Shown: positions 1 to 11,738, counted from the first letter of the stretch. The stretch is 64,000 nucleotides of DNA from Pseudoneurospora amorphoporcata (GCA_033297205.1 MU859075.1:186001-250000), one strand, 5' to 3'. Program-made: numbers and translations. The notes: generated from the letters alone by a model not told the origin.

Positions 1-1
1 C

Positions 2-1366
2 ACTCCTGCCCCTTCTGATGACGAAGACGACGGTCCTTCATCTGGCTCCAACCCCGAGCCAAGCCCGGTCAAGGAAAAAGAACCATCGTCAGCAGCTCGT
101 TCAGCACCCGAATACGCCCACTCTGGTCCCTCAACTTGGTCCCACAACGACACAACCTCGACCTCTACTTCGAAATCCGAAAAATCCAAAACCACTGAAA
201 AGCACAAGGCCAAATCCTCTGCTGTTACCACCGCCCCCACCGCCCCGCACAACCATCACCCCCAACCCCTCCGCACCCGCCTCGCCATGTCTTCTATGAT
301 CTCCTACTTCGCCGACCGCGTGCTCACCCCCGAAATGATGCGCGCAATGATCATCCTCTATGTCGGGCCTCACAACCGACCCGACTTTTCGTCTGACTAC
401 CTTCTCTGCCCCATCCTGGCGCCCGACATCTTGCTCGCCAAATTCCCCAAAACTTATTTCCTTACGGGCGAGCGCGACCCCCTCGTCGACGACACGGTCA
501 TCTTCGCCGGCCGGTTGAAGCGAGTAAAAGCAGCCATGGTTGCTTCGGACGGTCAGCGAACGCAGTATAGAGAGGAGGACGTCGATGAGGCGCTCAGAAA
601 GACGAAGGGAAAGTGGGACGAGAAGCAGGCGGCCGAGGTGAATCTGGTGCCGGGGATTAGCCATGGGTTTTTGCAGTTCCCCGGGGTTTATCCTCCGGCA
701 TGGGGACTGTTTGGGAAGATTGCGGGGTGGATGGGGGATGTGTTTGCGGAGGTTGAACGGAGGGAGAGAGAGGAGGAGAGGGTTAGGAGGAAGATGGCGA
801 CTATGGGTGTGGGGATGAAGCCCGAGGAAGGGGGCGAGACGGGGTTGACCGGTAAAGGTGCCAAGGTAGTACACGGAAAGGGTGTAGGGTTTGGAGGCGT
901 CGAAGAGCACGACGCGGAAGAACGAACGGGTCGACGTCATCATCAACGCCGAGGGTCGGAAAGTAGTGTCGGCGAGGAGGAGGATCGACCGCTAGAAATG
1001 GGCAAGGCTCGAACAAGAGGAAGAGCGGCATTGAAAAACGAGGCGAGAGCCTCAGCAGGTGGTGGTTTGGAGGGCCTCGTAGACGGAGATGTAGACCACC
1101 ATCTCCATCTCGTCGAGGGCGAAGGCGCAGACGAAGAAGAAGCGGGCAGTGACACAGCGACCGAGGCCACAATTGCGGGGACTGCTGCTACGGCGAATAC
1201 CAAGGTCAAAGCGAAGAAGCCGCCGAGGAGGATGAAGCCGAGGAGAGTCAAAACGGGTGATGAGGATGAGGCGTTGTTGGTCAGGTTGGATAGCTCGGAT
1301 GATATATTGGGCAGGAGGATGCAGGGGTTGGCGGGGGGTTTGACGGGGTTGCCGGAGGCGGAGTGA
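2..1366 (+). CDS. Hormone-sensitive-lipase-like alpha/beta hydrolase, 3' part
   Basis: The frame is open from the first bases of the window, so the gene starts upstream and only the C-terminal ~450 residues are seen. A Ser/Thr/Lys-rich linker leads into a stretch typical of the end of an alpha/beta-hydrolase fold-3 domain: a YLLCPILAPD segment, then TGERDPLVDD, which should carry the catalytic Asp, and GISHGF, which should carry the catalytic His. The nucleophile and oxyanion motifs (HGGG, GDSAG) would lie before the window. After residue ~260 the tail is acidic, Arg-rich and low complexity. Fungal members of this family hydrolyse acylglycerols or esters. The substrate cannot be told from this fragment. 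The frame closes with TGA at 1364-1366. No intron is needed in the visible part. Confidence 0.8.
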   Translation, partial: TPAPSDDEDDGPSSGSNPEPSPVKEKEPSSAARSAPEYAHSGPSTWSHNDTTSTSTSKSEKSKTTEKHKAKSSAVTTAPTAPHNHHPQPLRTRLAMSSMISYFADRVLTPEMMRAMIILYVGPHNRPDFSSDYLLCPILAPDILLAKFPKTYFLTGERDPLVDDTVIFAGRLKRVKAAMVASDGQRTQYREEDVDEALRKTKGKWDEKQAAEVNLVPGISHGFLQFPGVYPPAWGLFGKIAGWMGDVFAEVERREREEERVRRKMATMGVGMKPEEGGETGLTGKGAKVVHGKGVGFGGVEEHDAEERTGRRHHQRRGSESSVGEEEDRPLEMGKARTRGRAALKNEARASAGGGLEGLVDGDVDHHLHLVEGEGADEEEAGSDTATEATIAGTAATANTKVKAKKPPRRMKPRRVKTGDEDEALLVRLDSSDDILGRRMQGLAGGLTGLPEAE

Positions 1367-2352
1367 GTGGGTGGTGGGTGATTTAGGGTGATGTTTTTGA
1401 TGGTGTTTTGTATGATGATCGTTTATGAGAAATGACGGTTTTTTGGATATAGATGTTGTTGGGGATGAATGAGTTCATGACATTGAAAATCGAGTGAAGA
1501 TATGCAAAGTGTAAATCACGTCAAATCGGTGTTGTGTTTGAGGTTGATGTTTCTCGTTGGTGATGCCGGTAACGGGCTGCGTTAGCGTGTTCTTACAGTG
1601 AGTTCCAGCGCACGCCTCCTGTGGTAGCGATGTCGGGTGGATTGTCCCACCAAACGAGACGAAAACTCGCCTCTGTCACTCCCACGCTTTGAGCCCTTTT
1701 AAATGCTTTCTATAGATTTCCCAACACGGAAATGCGTGCTGTCACTTTTGCGAGCCGTGAACCAGATTTATGTGCTCTGACAAACAATTTTGAGTGAAAT
1801 AATTGCCAGTGTCCTAGAGGTAAGGCAGGTGCGTTGGTGGTGAGCGCCTAGGTAGTCTGTCACGTCTCACTAACCCGCTGTAATTACAGGGGGCATGCAT
1901 TATCCGGGCTGACTTGGTCTATGTTTCGTGATATTTGCTGAAGAATGAGGGAATGGAGAGGAACATGGTTTGATAATGCAGATTAATGTGCTCTTGAATT
2001 TTTCATTATTATGGTTCTTAGCGATTAGACCGTTGAGAAGGGTGTGAAATATGTGAGTGTCGAGGGAGGATTTCGCCCTCGGTGTCTCGTGGGTGAGTGA
2101 CTAGAAGAATGACCTCTCGCTGACCAGGTGCATATAGAGGTGGTCTCTTTTTTTTTTTTTTTTTTTTTCCAAGTGGCCTGGGATTAGGAGAAAGAAGTGT
2201 AGACAAGAGTGCCCTGGAACGGGTGATTTTCTTGTTGCTTTGTCTTGTATTATCGGATTTGTATGCCCTGTGGTGCAAAAACTTTCAGGTTCTCACCCCT
2301 TTTCCTCCCTTCCTGCTTTCCTTTCCACCCCCACTGTGCGCTGGTTTGTTGT
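1367..2352. other. Intergenic, no gene seen
   Basis: About 985 bases between convergent genes. It should hold the 3' UTR of the hydrolase and that of the minus-strand membrane gene. It includes a T21 run at 2148-2168 but no convincing coding frame or RNA gene. Confidence 0.6.
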
Positions 2353-3916
2353 CTAGAGATGCCAAGTACGGGTATTCGGGAGCCGACGATATTCCGTTAC
2401 AGCCTCGCCAGTTACATTCTCTGCTTCGGTCTCCGACGTCAGCTCGATGCTCTCCACGTCTTGCTTCTGGTTTGGTATCGTTTTCGGGGAGAACAGAGTA
2501 CGTGTGATACGGAAGAGATAGTTCAGGGCGTCTGGTATGCGCGTGGCATGTAGTGGACGGGTCATGAATGATGTAATGGGGTCGATGGCTAAAGACATGG
2601 GTTTCTGTTAGTGATCACCCGGAAAGAATGATAGGAGGATGGGGGGTTAGAATATTGTCTCTTACCTTTGTCTTTCAGATTCCAAACCCGGAGAAGCTCA
2701 ATCAGCATTGGTACCCACGCCAGGACGGCAGTAATTTGCCCGAAGCCCCATTCGCTAATCTCTGAGCTTCCTTCAAGCGCACTGACTTATGTTCGCATGC
2801 GAATGAAATGATACAAGAAGAGCCCCATTGTGGCAAGGTTCAAGACTGCGCTGATCGTCCTGAAGAATATCGAGGATTGTCGTCTCATGTCAAATACGTG
2901 TTCTTTGGTTTTCCGATTGAGTTTGGCCCTGCGTCGCCAGTGTACCACAAACCATTGAATTATCCATATATATAAGATCCCTTGAACCGAGTACGCTACA
3001 AATAGGCCAGTAGTATCCTTGATGGTACAGTCCTCTGTAGGGTGGTCGAACAAAGGATTTAGAAAATTTCCGCGGTCCAGGAGAAATGCCGGGCTGACGA
3101 GTGCGAATGGAACGCAATAGCCAAGGTACCAGCACTCGGAAAAGGAAAGCTGCGAGCGGCACATGGTGACACTCATGAATGTCATGATCGCCGTCGTACA
3201 AAACCCTATTACGGCGCCTGATATAAAAGTCGTGTACATTAGACCGTCGCCATCCTGGGCGGTTTGACTGAAAACAAATGCTGCAATATTGATTGCGCCG
3301 CCGAAGTAGACGAAAGAATGTCCACACAATCTTGAATGATGAGTCCAAGGATTGCTGGTAGACGGACGTAGTAGAGGTAGGCGGGTTTAGGTCGAGTTCT
3401 GAGACTCTTTGCCTCTTTCTGAATGCGATCTTCAAGTCCTGGAGTATGTAGACCATGACTAACACGGAGGCCAGAATCGCTTGAAGGATGTAGGTTGAAT
3501 AGACCTGGAGACATTTAGCCCTAGGATTCACACAGCCCTGGGGTCAACTTTGATTGGGGACGAGAACTCACGCCAATGCCTGCTAGATCTGCGTTTCCTT
3601 CAAGGCGCAAGTGTTTGCAGAACTCCTCCCTACATTCGGAAGCAGAAAATTGAACGGTAAAAATGAGATTGTCGAGGCCTTTAGCAGTACTTGAAATAGT
3701 ATAGCGGTACCAATCAAGAAGATTGCCATCAGTAAAGCTGTCGATCGTTGTAGTGTTGCAGGTGAGTATGAAACCCCGAAGCGCCCTGATTGGGAAGCTG
3801 TCATTGTCCTCCTGGAAGTGAGCAAAGTGCACAGCAGATTCGCCAGCTACAGCACAATTCCTGCTAGGGTCTAACATCTTAAGTGTGATGTTGGTCAAGG
3901 GGTTGCTCGGATCCAT
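2353..3916 (-). pseudogene. Multi-pass membrane protein gene, broken (copy A of tandem pair)
   Basis: Reads from ATG at 3916 in three exons: 3572-3916, 2666-3504 and 2353-2588. The introns (3505-3571 and 2589-2665) have good signals (GTGAGT and GTAAGA donors; the second has a CTAAC branch site and a TTTAG acceptor). Exon 1 encodes an extracellular-looking Cys-containing region ending in DLAGIG. Exon 2 encodes several hydrophobic helices (ILASVLVMVYI, GAINIAAFVF, a long GAVIGFCTTAIM helix, GILYIWIIQWF) and ends in SEWGFGQITAVLAWVPM. Exon 3 is a short acidic cytoplasmic tail. Two lesions break it. The frame shifts by one near 3327-3332, in a GTGTGG stretch, and an in-frame TAA lies at 2787-2789. 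The remaining signals are intact, so the loss looks recent. The family is an uncharacterised fungal membrane family; no function is known to me. Confidence 0.6.
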
Positions 3917-3954
3917 AGTGGTCTAGTATAGGGATGATTATAACGATGACGATG

Positions 3955-4027
3955 ACGAGGGTTCTCGGTCGGGAAGGTTGGTAGTCGTCAAGCCGGGCTC
4001 ATAACCTTCCCGACCGAGAACCCTCGT
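3955..4027. repeat. Perfect 25-bp inverted repeat with 23-nt loop
   Basis: Arms at 3955-3979 and 4003-4027 are exact reverse complements (ACGAGGGTTCTCGGTCGGGA... outward), with 3980-4002 as the loop. It sits just upstream of the start of copy A and downstream of copy B. It could be a strong RNA hairpin or the remains of a small inverted-repeat element. Confidence 0.9.
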
Positions 4028-4114
4028 ACCAAGCCAACGCTGTCCCGGAGGAATATTTCGATTCCTTCGATGAACATCACGATTTTCTCTTTTCCGAGGA
4101 AGCAGATCTATACC

Positions 4115-4116
<2 letters not shown>

Positions 4117-4150
<34 letters not shown>

Positions 4151-5671
4151 AATGAGCCGCCGACCAAAATGCTATACCACATGGTCTGAGTAGAATTTTC
4201 TTCATCGAGGTAGTTCCATGCAGCCAGAAAGCCGCCGATGAAAAGGCCTATAGTGGCGGGATTGAAGAGGAGTCTTTTTTTTGAAGATCGCCGAAGCCAA
4301 TGTCGGATGCCATGTAGGTTCTGAATTATAGCTGCGAGACAGCTAAAGCGTATTGAATATATCAGCTTATCATCATCCAGATCAGAGCTGGTAAAACAAA
4401 GGACGCGGGGACTATAGGAACACTCACATCGCCATGCTCTGTCAAACTGAACAACCATTGGTAGCCATCCCGTTACGGTGATGGTCTGACCGAATCCCCA
4501 TTCATTTTCGGAATAGGATTCCCCCGCAACGTGGCTGGCAACTGCCCTGATATCGATAAAGGCCATTACATCAACCCACATTGAGATAATAATCAAGGTT
4601 TGAGTGGCAGGCTCCATAAAGCGCATTATGTTGAGAAGCCACAAGCCTATCAATGCCGGTAGCGTGTGTGTCCTAAATCCCATGTTAAGTTGGTTTCTTT
4701 TCACCACAGTTAGCGGCGCCCTGTTGTGCGGGATACAAAACACCAAATAGGAATCAGTACCCATGACCTTTGCAAGTACATGGGCCAAGGGTTACCCTCA
4801 GAACTGAACCTCAGGCACTCATTTTCGTGGCCTGATGTTTCATTCCATAGATTTTTTATGGCCGAAGGTATTAAGCTCAAACTGTACGTCAAAACAAGAA
4901 GGAAGCGACTGAATGTGCACATTGGTGCAACTGCGCCGGTCTGGTTATTGAAGCGATATAAGGGCAAGTGGGGTATGAGACAAAGAAGGACGGTAATAGA
5001 GAAGCGCATGGCAAACTGTCAAAGCAGGCCCTCGTACGGGCTATCCTGATCAGAATTGACATAGTCTAGCGGCAATTACAGCGGTAGCGGTGAAATAGAA
5101 GGATGAAACCCAAAACGCATTGAGGCACTGGCCCAGCGCATGGACGTATGCCAGCGTTTCATGCGGGCAGAGGTTAATATCATCAGTCGAGCCTTTTCTG
5201 AATCTTCTCCTCCAGCCTAGAAACGCATATGCAAGAAGAAATATGGTGGTGAGGATTGCTTGGATCATATATGTAACATATACCTGTTTGTGACACAGAA
5301 ATTCTTAACAAGTGGACTAACGCACGAAGTGCCAACCCTTTTCCAGGAATCCTTGTGCTCGTTGCCTGAAGGGAAGACTCACACCAATACCGGCCAAGTC
5401 CAGGTTTCCCTTCTACTCCAAGTTTCGGCAGAAGTCTGGTAGGGCAGGTATTGCTCTGGACTGCCCATACAAAGTTCTCGACAGAGTCGGCAACAGTAGC
5501 CTCGGTGAAGCTGTACCAGTCGACGAGATTTCCATCCGTACCATTGACGACGGTGGCGTTACTGCAGAAAGTAACGAGCTCTCGCGCTTGTAAAGAGAAA
5601 TTGAGATGGCAAAAGATGAGATGCCTTTGAGTGAGGCCATGGCATAGGGCGTTGGGAATTGTACAGAACAT
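4117..5671 (-). pseudogene. Multi-pass membrane protein gene, broken (copy B of tandem pair)
   Basis: A divergent tandem relative of copy A. Shared landmarks in order: DGNLVDWY (copy A DGNLLDWY), DLAGIG followed by a GTGAGT donor at the same codon, VYxTYxxQAIL at the start of the next exon, and EWGFGQ. The frame is broken several times. It shifts near 5440; a TAG follows at 5413-5415 just before DLAGIG; a further shift near 5050 and a TGA at 5019-5021 precede the next hydrophobic block; it shifts again near 4780. The 3' end reads LLFNPATIGLFIGGFLAAW and then enters the T30 tract, giving poly-Phe and a stop, so the original C-terminus appears to be lost. The start is not certain; coding-like sequence may extend to about 5760. 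Function unknown. Confidence 0.55.
4119..4148. repeat. A30 homopolymer
   Basis: Thirty A residues on the plus strand. On the minus strand this is the T30 into which the reading frame of copy B runs, giving a terminal poly-Phe stretch before a stop. Confidence 0.95.
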
Positions 5672-6321
5672 ATACCAACTCCAGGTCGATCGTGAAACAC
5701 GAGAGGAAGATTCCCTCTGCTCCTGAAAAACGTTGCGGAAGGTGGTCGTCCTGGGGACCTGATCGATGATTGGCTGGGATCCTGGGAGCTGGAGGCCGTG
5801 TAACGTGGAGATGCGCCTATTTGCATCATAAGCGCCTTCCGCCCTGTAGGAGCTGAAAACATACTGACATAACGCACACTATCCAGAGTCCACCCGGATG
5901 AACCGCTCTATTGTGAGGAGTCGCTGGGTCTGACGAAGATGTGTACTCGTCGTGATTCGAAGCATCCTTCCCATTGCCGTAGGCATGCTTGATGCAGACA
6001 GCCGCAACCGTTGTCGGGAACGGCGTCGGCGTCCAGTGAACGAGGCTCCTAGAAGGACAAGGCGACTTGGTCGCCTTGGGAACTTTGTCGAAGAATTGTA
6101 GAACGAGCTGCATGAGCACATAAAGTGGCCCGAAATAGCCATCCGATTACTCTATCATCGTCGACAGAGTCCCGACTTCTTCGATCGTCAAGTATAGCGG
6201 TGCACATAACCGCGAACGTCCGAGGTATTTCAGCTGATCAACTGTGGTGAAATATACCGATCGAGAGAGGTTCAAGCTGTGTGTCTTATTTTTGAAGGCT
6301 AGCTGTGACACGTCATGCTCA
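5672..6321. other. Intergenic, or remnant of the copy B 5' end
   Basis: About 650 bases with short open minus-strand frames but no splice-consistent gene. Some of it may be the degraded first exon or promoter of copy B. I see no RNA gene or repeat. Confidence 0.4.
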
Positions 6322-7846
6322 TCAAGGCTTGGTGTAAGTCTGCGGCTCAGCTTTGCTTCGCAAGTTGAGTCCGGGCGTAACCAAGACTTTTTGTTCGTCT
6401 GGAATTTGTTCTTCTAGGTTTTGTTCCTCTAGGGGTGACACTGGGATCTGCGTGGCGTCGGTGCATGTGCTGAGCGGTGTCATAGCCTGCTCCGAAATGT
6501 CCTTTTCCTTGTTGTAGTCTGTCGGTAACTCGAATCTGAATTCCGTATCCATTTCGACTGGTGCCACCTTTGAATCGAGTTCCGATGGTAGTATCTTATC
6601 GGTGTGTAACTCGGCCGAGCTTATTTCACTGTCTAGTTCCGTTCTACTCCCCGTCCCGGTGGTGCCTGGCAATTCAGGTGTACTGCCGGAGTCGGACCGC
6701 TGATGCCTTGCTTTCTTGGCTCTCTTTCTCTTAAGAAGCACAAAAGAAGCGACCAGTGTTCCAATAACGATTGCGATCGCAACAGCAATGACGGCCCAGA
6801 CCCAGCCAGCAACACTCTTTGGGCCCGAGCCGCTAGCTCCCGTTGGCGAAACAGGGGTCGTTGTTATGGTGCCGAAGCCTTTTGATACAGCTGCTGCTCC
6901 GTTGCTGTGTGTAGAGGTGACTACGCTTGTTGGTAGAGACGTGATCGTTTCTCCCTCTCCTGTTAAGCGAGCGGGTCTGTCGCCGCTAGACCAGCCAGTC
7001 CAGTCGGCACGTGTGACTGTCGCGATCACAAGCTCGGTGACCGTAATGGTTTTGCCAGTAAGTAAAGTATAGGTGTTCGTCTCTGTGGCCGAGGAGGTAG
7101 TCAACCAAGACGTATCAATGGACGAGCCGGTGCCGGTGGCGCTGGCTGTTGGGATGGCAGGATTCGTAGGTAGTATGAATGGCGCCGTTTGTGTGATTAC
7201 GAATGATGCTTTCGCAGTACCTGTTAGTTCTCCTGTACCTGTGCCTGTGCCTGTTGGTACTTCAGGTTGAATGGTGCCAATGAGCGGTTGTGTGACCACT
7301 GGTTCGAGCGATTCAAGCGAGAGAGTGACAGTTGCCCCAACGCCGATACATTGCTGAATGGTGTCACCGAAAGAGGGTTCGATGTAATTTTGGTAAACAT
7401 CGGCGTAAGCAAAATCATTTTTGGACTCGGTCTTGATACAGCTATTGCAAGAGTTAAACCTTGAGATAAGAGGGCCTTCAGCCACGCATAACTCTTCACG
7501 AGACAAAAGCGATTTGGATTCTAGAAAGGCGGCATCTGTGATGGCGTCAGTTAGTGACTGTGATGACACCAGAAATATGTAAAAGATTTGAGCACTTACC
7601 ACATTGTTCAAAGCAACTCTGGGGCACTCCTAAAGCGATCCCATCTTTGGGCGTCAGGAAGTGGAAGTCCCACATCTTGTTAATCCAAGGGGTGCTGTTG
7701 GCAGGCGGAAAAGACAGACAGAATGGAGTAAGACGGGCCCGAGAGATGCTTGGGGACACAAGGAATGGTGGACTGGCGCGCCCATTTAAGAAAACTTGGA
7801 GGGGGCTTTCAGGGGTACCATTTCCCAGTGGATGTGAGAGTGCCAT
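6322..7846 (-). CDS. Cell-surface glycoprotein, single transmembrane helix
   Basis: Two exons, 7600-7846 and 6322-7535, with a 64-nt intron (GTAAGT donor, ACTAAC branch, CACAG acceptor). The joined frame gives 486 residues. The ectodomain starts with a Cys-rich module (SCFEQC, then LCVAEG, SCNSC) typical of fungal surface proteins of unknown function. A Thr/Ser/Gly-rich stretch follows, including a GTGTGTG run, and should be heavily O-glycosylated. A transmembrane helix (WVWAVIAVAIAIVIGTLVASFVLL) is followed at once by a KRKRAKK stop-transfer signal and an acidic cytoplasmic tail of ~140 residues. No clear N-terminal signal peptide is seen from the ATG at 7846. A later ATG at 7675 or an unseen upstream exon is possible. 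Unlike its neighbours the frame is intact. It could be a wall-sensor-like protein; that is inference from architecture only. Confidence 0.65.
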
Positions 7847-8658
7847 TGCGATCCGTGAACAGGGGTCATTTTGGGAGCCAAGCGAGCTAAGCCCATGCTA
7901 ACATTGACTTCGGGTTACCGTTGCTGCCAAGGGCGAAGATCTCGTGAACATGGGCTTTGGAGTGCATAAATGAATCGAGGCCAAGAGATTCCTAGCTTTG
8001 CGGTACGTAGCTTGAGCCACGGGTCTGGATATGTCAGCATGTGCACGGGTGTGAAAATGGTGATGGGTGATTGGTTCAGTCGGATGTTGAGGCCGAGGGA
8101 AGCTTCAGCCACAGCAAGCTTCCTTGTCATGTCAACGCCACAAGTGACACATTGGAGGTACCCACTGAAACAGATGCACTAACACGCGCAGCTGGAGGCT
8201 AACCACGTCATCAACGCATCGCACACAGTGACACAACGACAACTTAGGCAGAGACTCAGATGTAATGAGACTATTTTTTGACTTTTTTCCTTTGCGCGTG
8301 TACACCTTGCTCACATATCCATGGAAATCTAAACTTGCTCTTCCCTCTCCATTATGTCTCGGATCGCGTACTACCTCTCCCAGAGACAGAGCCAGAGTCA
8401 GAGCCCGAGCTTCCTCCTCCGACTGGCCTGAAAGAAAGTCACGGTCCCTGCAGGTCATGGGCCTGCTCACCTCTTTCTGCCCTCTGACTTTTCCTCTTTC
8501 GCAATAACCTCAACCCATATCTGTCCGACTGGGTACAAACGCGTTCGTGGTACTCTTCCTCTTGTTCAACATCTCGGTATAAGTGGCTGACGTCAGGTAC
8601 CTGCATAGGCAGTGCGCTTCCTCGTCGCGTCACCCTCGAGTCTAAGGGCGATCAAACC
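7847..8658. other. Intergenic between divergent genes
   Basis: About 810 bases that must hold the promoters of the glycoprotein gene (minus) and the DDHD gene (plus), plus the 5' leader of the latter. The stretch just before 8659 is rich in C and T, usual for Neurospora leaders. No other gene seen. Confidence 0.5.
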
Positions 8659-11600
8659 ATGTCCAACACTGCCGAGACCCATCATACCTTCGGCTCCTCC
8701 TGCCGATTAGCGCCCATCAACGAACCCGAACCCACCGACGGGCTCGAGGGCATCCCGTCCATCAACGCCCAGTTCTTCTACACTTCCGCCATCCCCATCG
8801 ATGACCCCTTGTCTGCCGCCACAACCGTTGGGTCCTCCGATACAAAAGCAGCGAACCTGCCACTACGACCCTTCTCTCCCGGCGATAACAGGGCGTTGGA
8901 GAGGGCATGGCTGGCCTTCTCCTCGGGCAGGGACAGGAGGAATCACAGACACGCTCAAAGAAACCGGAGTCCGAGCCCGTCTCTCTCCAAGGAAAATGCC
9001 GAAAAACTTGCCGCTATTGTGGCCCTGCTGGCTGCCAAACACAAGGAAAAGCATGACCGGGAGGGCCACTCGGCCTTCTCAGCCCTGGCCACCACTGAGA
9101 ATGAGGAAAACCACAGCGCCCCAGTATGTTGCGCCGAGCTTTCGATTGATGCTTCCGCAGAGTTAAGGAAAGAGTTTTGCGCCGTCACCAGGCGTCGCCA
9201 GCCATCCCTTGACCACGACCGTGTTATTCAGGAGGTCATGACCCAGTTAACGCGCCTGTGGGCAAATTCAGGCCCTGCTCAAGAGTCCTCGACATTCAGG
9301 CCCTCAAGTGTCCCGCTTGGCACTAGCCCTCTCCAAAGGCTTTCGGGCTCCCTAGAGGTAAAGCCTTCCTCGTTCAACGATCACCAACTTCCGCTTTCCG
9401 CAGTTGGGAGGATGATCCCAAGGCCTCCGGTCATGGACGATGGAATCTCAGGCAAGCCGTTCGTTCGCGTCGAGTCACTCAGCCGGTCAGTCGGTGCTAC
9501 ACCAGAAGACAAGCCGTCCAGAGCATCATCTGTACGCGGCCTTCCCTCCCGGTTAGGAGGAAATGACACCCGAGCGGCCAAACGTATCGTCAAAGAGGCC
9601 ATCCGTCAGGCCGAAGATTCGGTTGAGGTGCCTGTTGGCATCTCGAGATTGCACATGGTTTCGCTACCAGTTCTTCAAATGAAGCCGATATACTGGTCGC
9701 CTGTCAACGACATCTCCACAGTGCAACGTGCCACGTGGTTCTACAGGTGGGCATTGGCGCCTGTTTTGCCTTTGTTGATCGACAGCTGACATTGATTCTC
9801 AGAGACACTATGACTCCCGTCGAACCTGTCGTCGCCAATCAACTAGAAGCTGGCTACCGAGAGTTACGAGTTTGGGGTCAAACCTGGAAGGACGAACTAA
9901 AGTCGGCATTGGATGTCGGTGCGCTAGGCGAAGAAAAGATTTCGCACCCCTTATGGCCAGAAATTCCGGACAAGCGCCCCAAGGTCAAGGACGACATCCC
10001 TCCCGAGCCACCAATATCGAGTGATCCGTTTTGCGCCGCCAGATGTTTTCGTGGAGAAGCCGCAGCAGAGGGGACACTCGAACCTGTGCATCCCGATCAA
10101 GAATTGGCGCCTCCGCCACCCGAACCGTATGCTAACTTCCATGTCCTGTATAAGGACCAGACTGCCGCATTTCTCTTGAGGCCGAGCCTCAAACCTAGTG
10201 CATACCATGGAAGACGACCACTTCAAAAGATCATGAAAGGTGTTACTGTGGGAATACCTGTGATGCGCGGTTTCGACCAGGCCATCTGGGACAAGGTACA
10301 CCAAAAGAAAGGTACATCGGCAAGTAAAGCGCCGAAACGCAAAACGCCACGACAGACAACTGTTTCGGGAGATGGCTGTCCAGCATGTCAAGCAGAACAG
10401 GATCGCGGCCAAGTGACCGATCTTGTTTTGATTGCGCATGGTATCGGTCAAAAGTTTGCTGAGCGGGTTGAAAGTTTCCACTTTACACATTCCGTCAATG
10501 CTTTCCGAAGAGCTGTTAACATCGAGTTGGAGAATCCCATGATAAATCCGGTGCTCCGTCCTGATCAGAATGGCATCATGGTGCTGCCTGTGAATTGGCG
10601 TCATCTCCTCAGCTTTGAAGATGGTGGCCCCAGCAGGGAAGAGGATTCGGCCGCATATATTCCTGACGGTTTCGGGCTGAAGGACATTGAACCCAACACT
10701 ATCCCTGCCGTGCGCAGTATGATCTCGGACGTCATGTTCGACATTCCCTTCTACATGTCTCATCATAAGCCAAAGATGATTGCCGCCCTTGTGGGTGAAG
10801 CAAACCGTGTGTATCGGTTATGGTGCAAGAACAATCCCGGCTTCGCCGACAAGGGCCGCGTCCACCTAATCGGCCACTCGCTCGGCAGCGCCATGGCAGT
10901 CGAAATCCTCTCTAAGCAACCAACCAGTGTTCCCCGACCGTTGGATCTATCCAGCGCAGAACCAGAAACGCGTCACTTCGAATTCGACACCACCAACCTC
11001 TTCCTCCTCGGCAGCCCTGCCGCCTTCTTCCTCCTCCTAGAAAGGGGCAGTCTCGTTCCTCGGCGCGGCCGTCTCAAGCCCGGCGCAGACGCAGCCGACA
11101 CGCTCAACAAGGACATAGTCGGCGACATTGGCCGCTTCGGCTGCATCGCCGTCGACAACATCTACAATATCCTCGCCAAGGAAGATCCTATCGCCTACTT
11201 GCTAAACGGGACCATCGACCCCGTCTACGCCTCCAGCCTCAAAACCGCTTACGTCCCCACCTTCACCACGTCCTTCTTCAAATCTGTATCCGACTCCTTC
11301 CGCGGTTTAGCCGGTCTCTCAACCAGCACCTCTGCACCCGCTTCTTCCAACCCTTCAAACTCCTCCGACCCTAACCAGCCCAACGACCAAACCGGCCAGT
11401 CCCAAATGCTATCAACCTCCAAACCGCCCACCGTCCTCCGCCTCCCCTCGCAACTCGAACTAGAAGTGCACGATTTCTCCCGGGAAGAAGTCGCGGAGAA
11501 AAAGGCCTTTCTGTTAAACGACAACGGCCAAATCGATTACTACCTGCGATCCGGCGGCGGGCCCCTGGAGATTCAATACCTCAACATGTTGAGCGCGCAC

Positions 11601-11738
11601 ACGAGCTACTGGTATAATATGGACTTGATACGGTTCTTGTGTATTGAGATTGGACGGCGGCCGGGCAGGGAGAATGGGTTGGGGGTGTTGAGGGCTGAGA
11701 AGATTGTTAGGTTGAGGAAGGGTGAGAGGATGGGGTAG
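8659..11738 (+). CDS. DDHD-domain phospholipase (PA-PLA1 family)
   Basis: Two exons, 8659-9746 and 9803-11738, joined by a 56-nt intron (GTGGGC donor, GCTGAC branch, TCTCAG acceptor). The join restores the diagnostic TWFYRDTMTPVE and gives 1007 residues. The ATG at 8659 follows CAAACC, a good context. The N-terminal ~330 residues are low complexity. The family core then begins. VLIAHGIGQ and the lipase motif GHSLGS (Ser near residue 722) form the active site. LFLLGSPAAFF starts the DDHD domain, which includes LEVHDF and DYYLR and ends in WYNMDLIRFL. Family members (mammalian DDHD1, yeast Yor022c) hydrolyse phosphatidic acid and related phospholipids on intracellular membranes. The length fits fungal members. 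Function is inferred from family. Confidence 0.9.

Noticed and set aside
131..1251. Minus-strand frames opposite the lipase fragment
   Set aside because: They cover the same bases as the recognisable alpha/beta-hydrolase motifs and have Arg/Leu-rich shadow composition.
2353..5671. RIP as the cause of decay in the tandem pair
   Set aside because: Some stops fit C-to-T at CpA, but the copies are too diverged to trigger RIP on each other and the region is not strongly AT-rich; RIP can only be a partial explanation.
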